From: Spirochaetaceae bacterium
Lineage (GTDB): Bacteria; Spirochaetota; Spirochaetia; Treponematales; Breznakiellaceae
Assembly (NCBI GenBank): GCA_031288215.1
Contig: JAITRV010000302.1
Span: 1 to 12,999 of the forward strand
Direction of reading: 5' to 3'
Length of the DNA stretch: 12,999 bases
In this document: positions 12,006-12,999 of the stretch, one piece after another
How positions within the stretch are numbered: the stretch's first letter is position 1
How the letters are laid out: each line of letters starts with the position of its first letter
Program-made: the position numbers and the translations under genes
The notes under the pieces: generated by a model
Told to the model about the DNA's origin: nothing
Database searches by the model: none
The model's input: only the letters and a program-made list of their open reading frames with translations

Positions 12006-12893
12006 TTAGTACAGGGCATCCCGGCTGATGGGGCTGCCGATGAGGATGCTTTCCCCCAAAAAGTTCACCACCCTTCCTTCGATGAGGATTTGCACATCCT
12101 TCACGGTGGGAAATTCCGTGGCGGTCCATACGATCTGCCGTAGCTGGGCGGCGTATCCTTCGGCGCCGAAGATGCCGAACTGGAATTCTTCGCTGAAATT
12201 GATATACGCCGTGGTCCCCCTGATCCGGATGTCCAGAATTCTCGTCCCCGGGGGTATAAACGAAACCATCCCCTGCTGCCGTTCCTCCGCGGTGGGTCCC
12301 TGCAGCAGGGCCCGGAGGGTATCGGCCAGGGGGGAATTGGAAACCGCCAGGGATCGGGAGCTTGTGGTCCTCACCACCGTTCCGTCCCGGTCAAGCCGCA
12401 TGAAGTAGATGCTCCGGTTCCTCCGTTCCGGTTCCGGGATGGGCGGGGCCGGTTCCTGCCTGCGGGCAGCCGGCGGGGGGGCAGGCGCTTCCTGCACGGG
12501 GGACGCTTCTTCAAGGGGCGCTTCTTCGGGGGGAGGGGCTTCTTCGGGAGCGGCGGCTTCTTCGGCGGCGGACACGAACGCGGGGAAGGGGGCTTCCTGG
12601 GGAAACTCCTCTTCCCAGTCCCCGTTCCCGGGGAAGTCATTCCGGGGAACAAAGTCCATGTCTTCCGGCACATCCGGTTCGACGGATCCCGCGGGAGGGG
12701 GAGCTTCGACCGTCAGGGGCCGGTTAAGGAGGCGATCGATAAAATGGGTAACTTCCATCGTTTTCCGGATCTGCTCCCGGTTCAGGTAAAAGAGAAGCGC
12801 AATAAAGATAAAAAAGGAGACCCAAAACAGGACGGCAATGGGCATCTTTCGGGGCTGGGGGCGTTTATTCCGGTTATTTCTCTGTACTGCCAC
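12006..12893 (-). CDS. Membrane-anchored GerMN-domain protein
   Basis: 295 residues from the GTG at 12893-12891. Order: basic N terminus (VAVQRNNRNKRPQPRK), one membrane helix (about 18-37, PIAVLFWVSFFIFIALLFYL), a Pro/Glu/Ala-rich linker (about 62-158) and a C-terminal GerMN domain (about 160-285: LRALLQGPTAEERQQGMVSFIPPGTRIL, AYINFSEEF, QIVWTATEFPTVKDVQILIEG). The basic end before the helix predicts an inner-membrane anchor with the GerMN domain outside the cytoplasm. GerMN occurs in sporulation protein GerM and in LpqB-type envelope proteins, with a suspected peptidoglycan-related role; no sporulation is implied. GTG is preferred because a good promoter places transcription start on it. 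The ATG 16 codons later lacks a Shine-Dalgarno and would drop the basic anchor; the longer frame to 12959 would overlap the promoter. Confidence 0.8.
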   Translation of the reverse strand: MAVQRNNRNKRPQPRKMPIAVLFWVSFFIFIALLFYLNREQIRKTMEVTHFIDRLLNRPLTVEAPPPAGSVEPDVPEDMDFVPRNDFPGNGDWEEEFPQEAPFPAFVSAAEEAAAPEEAPPPEEAPLEEASPVQEAPAPPPAARRQEPAPPIPEPERRNRSIYFMRLDRDGTVVRTTSSRSLAVSNSPLADTLRALLQGPTAEERQQGMVSFIPPGTRILDIRIRGTTAYINFSEEFQFGIFGAEGYAAQLRQIVWTATEFPTVKDVQILIEGRVVNFLGESILIGSPISRDALY

Positions 12894-12899
12894 AATACT

Positions 12900-12928
12900 A
12901 TGATAGGGGGATCTGCCGCTCAGGTCAA
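12900..12928 (-). promoter_or_regulatory. Sigma-70-type promoter of the GerMN gene, giving a leaderless transcript
   Basis: Minus strand TTGACC (12928-12923), 17-base spacer, TATCAT (12905-12900). Seven bases after the -10 box is 12893, the G of the GTG start. Beyond it, 12929-12999 holds only a short GGGCCGGCA repeat and a terminal G7 run, with no gene. Confidence 0.65.
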
Positions 12929-12999
12929 GGGATACCGCGCCGGCTGGTCCTCCCGGCACGGGCCGGCATGGGCCGGCACAAGAGATATCTGCGGGGGGG

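Noticed and set aside
12409..12789. 126-codon Ser/Gly/Ala-rich plus frame opposite the GerMN linker
   Set aside because: Reverse reading of a Pro/Glu/Ala low-complexity linker; no independent support.

Overview
The window reads as a compact, GC-rich bacterial chromosome segment, most likely from a spirochaete of the Treponema group. The reasons are an orphan groES (no groEL beside it) divergent from a group 2 sigma factor, a 456-residue phosphofructokinase of the GGDG/PKTVDND class, and mostly housekeeping families. The genus is an inference from gene content and cannot be fixed from the sequence alone. I see no insertion sequence, prophage, CRISPR array, tRNA or rRNA.

Layout. 1-660 (+): 3' part of a TraB/GumN-family gene. 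760-1938 (+): two-domain nucleoside diphosphate kinase whose N-terminal domain has lost its catalytic residues. 1983-2678 (-): exported FKBP-type prolyl isomerase. 2817-3632 (-): HD-domain phosphohydrolase. 3825-4706 (-): group 2 sigma-70-family factor. 5054-5320 (+): groES. 5399-9583 (-): four-gene Hsp70 operon, in transcription order GrpE-like protein, HscC-type Hsp70, small helical protein, and a J-domain/TPR/SEC-C protein. 9744-10283 (-): YmdB-like macrodomain protein. 10435-11805 (+): 6-phosphofructokinase. 12006-12893 (-): membrane-anchored GerMN-domain protein.

Main points. (1) The sigma-factor gene is preceded by a textbook sigma-54 promoter (TTGGCACG-N4-TTGCAT, GG-N10-GC spacing), with a perfect 10+10-bp palindrome centred about 82 bases upstream of the predicted start. 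This suggests a sigma-54 to sigma-70-family cascade like RpoN-RpoS in Borrelia. (2) The HscC operon looks like a self-contained, specialised Hsp70 machine. It has its own GrpE-like partner and a J protein in which HPD is replaced by PPD. Its last three genes are joined by 4-base stop/start overlaps (ATGA, TTGA). (3) The macrodomain gene has four tandem copies of its Shine-Dalgarno sequence. (4) The pfk-GerMN gap holds five hairpins nested inside one long inverted repeat. (5) Two genes (HD and GerMN) have strong promoters placed so that their mRNAs would be leaderless or nearly so.

How it fits together. Protein folding and quality control dominate (FKBP, GroES, GrpE/HscC/J protein), together with a regulatory sigma factor and housekeeping enzymes of nucleotide, sugar and ADP-ribose metabolism. 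Most genes have their own sigma-70-type promoter with 17-base spacing; the Hsp70 cluster is the only clear multi-gene operon.
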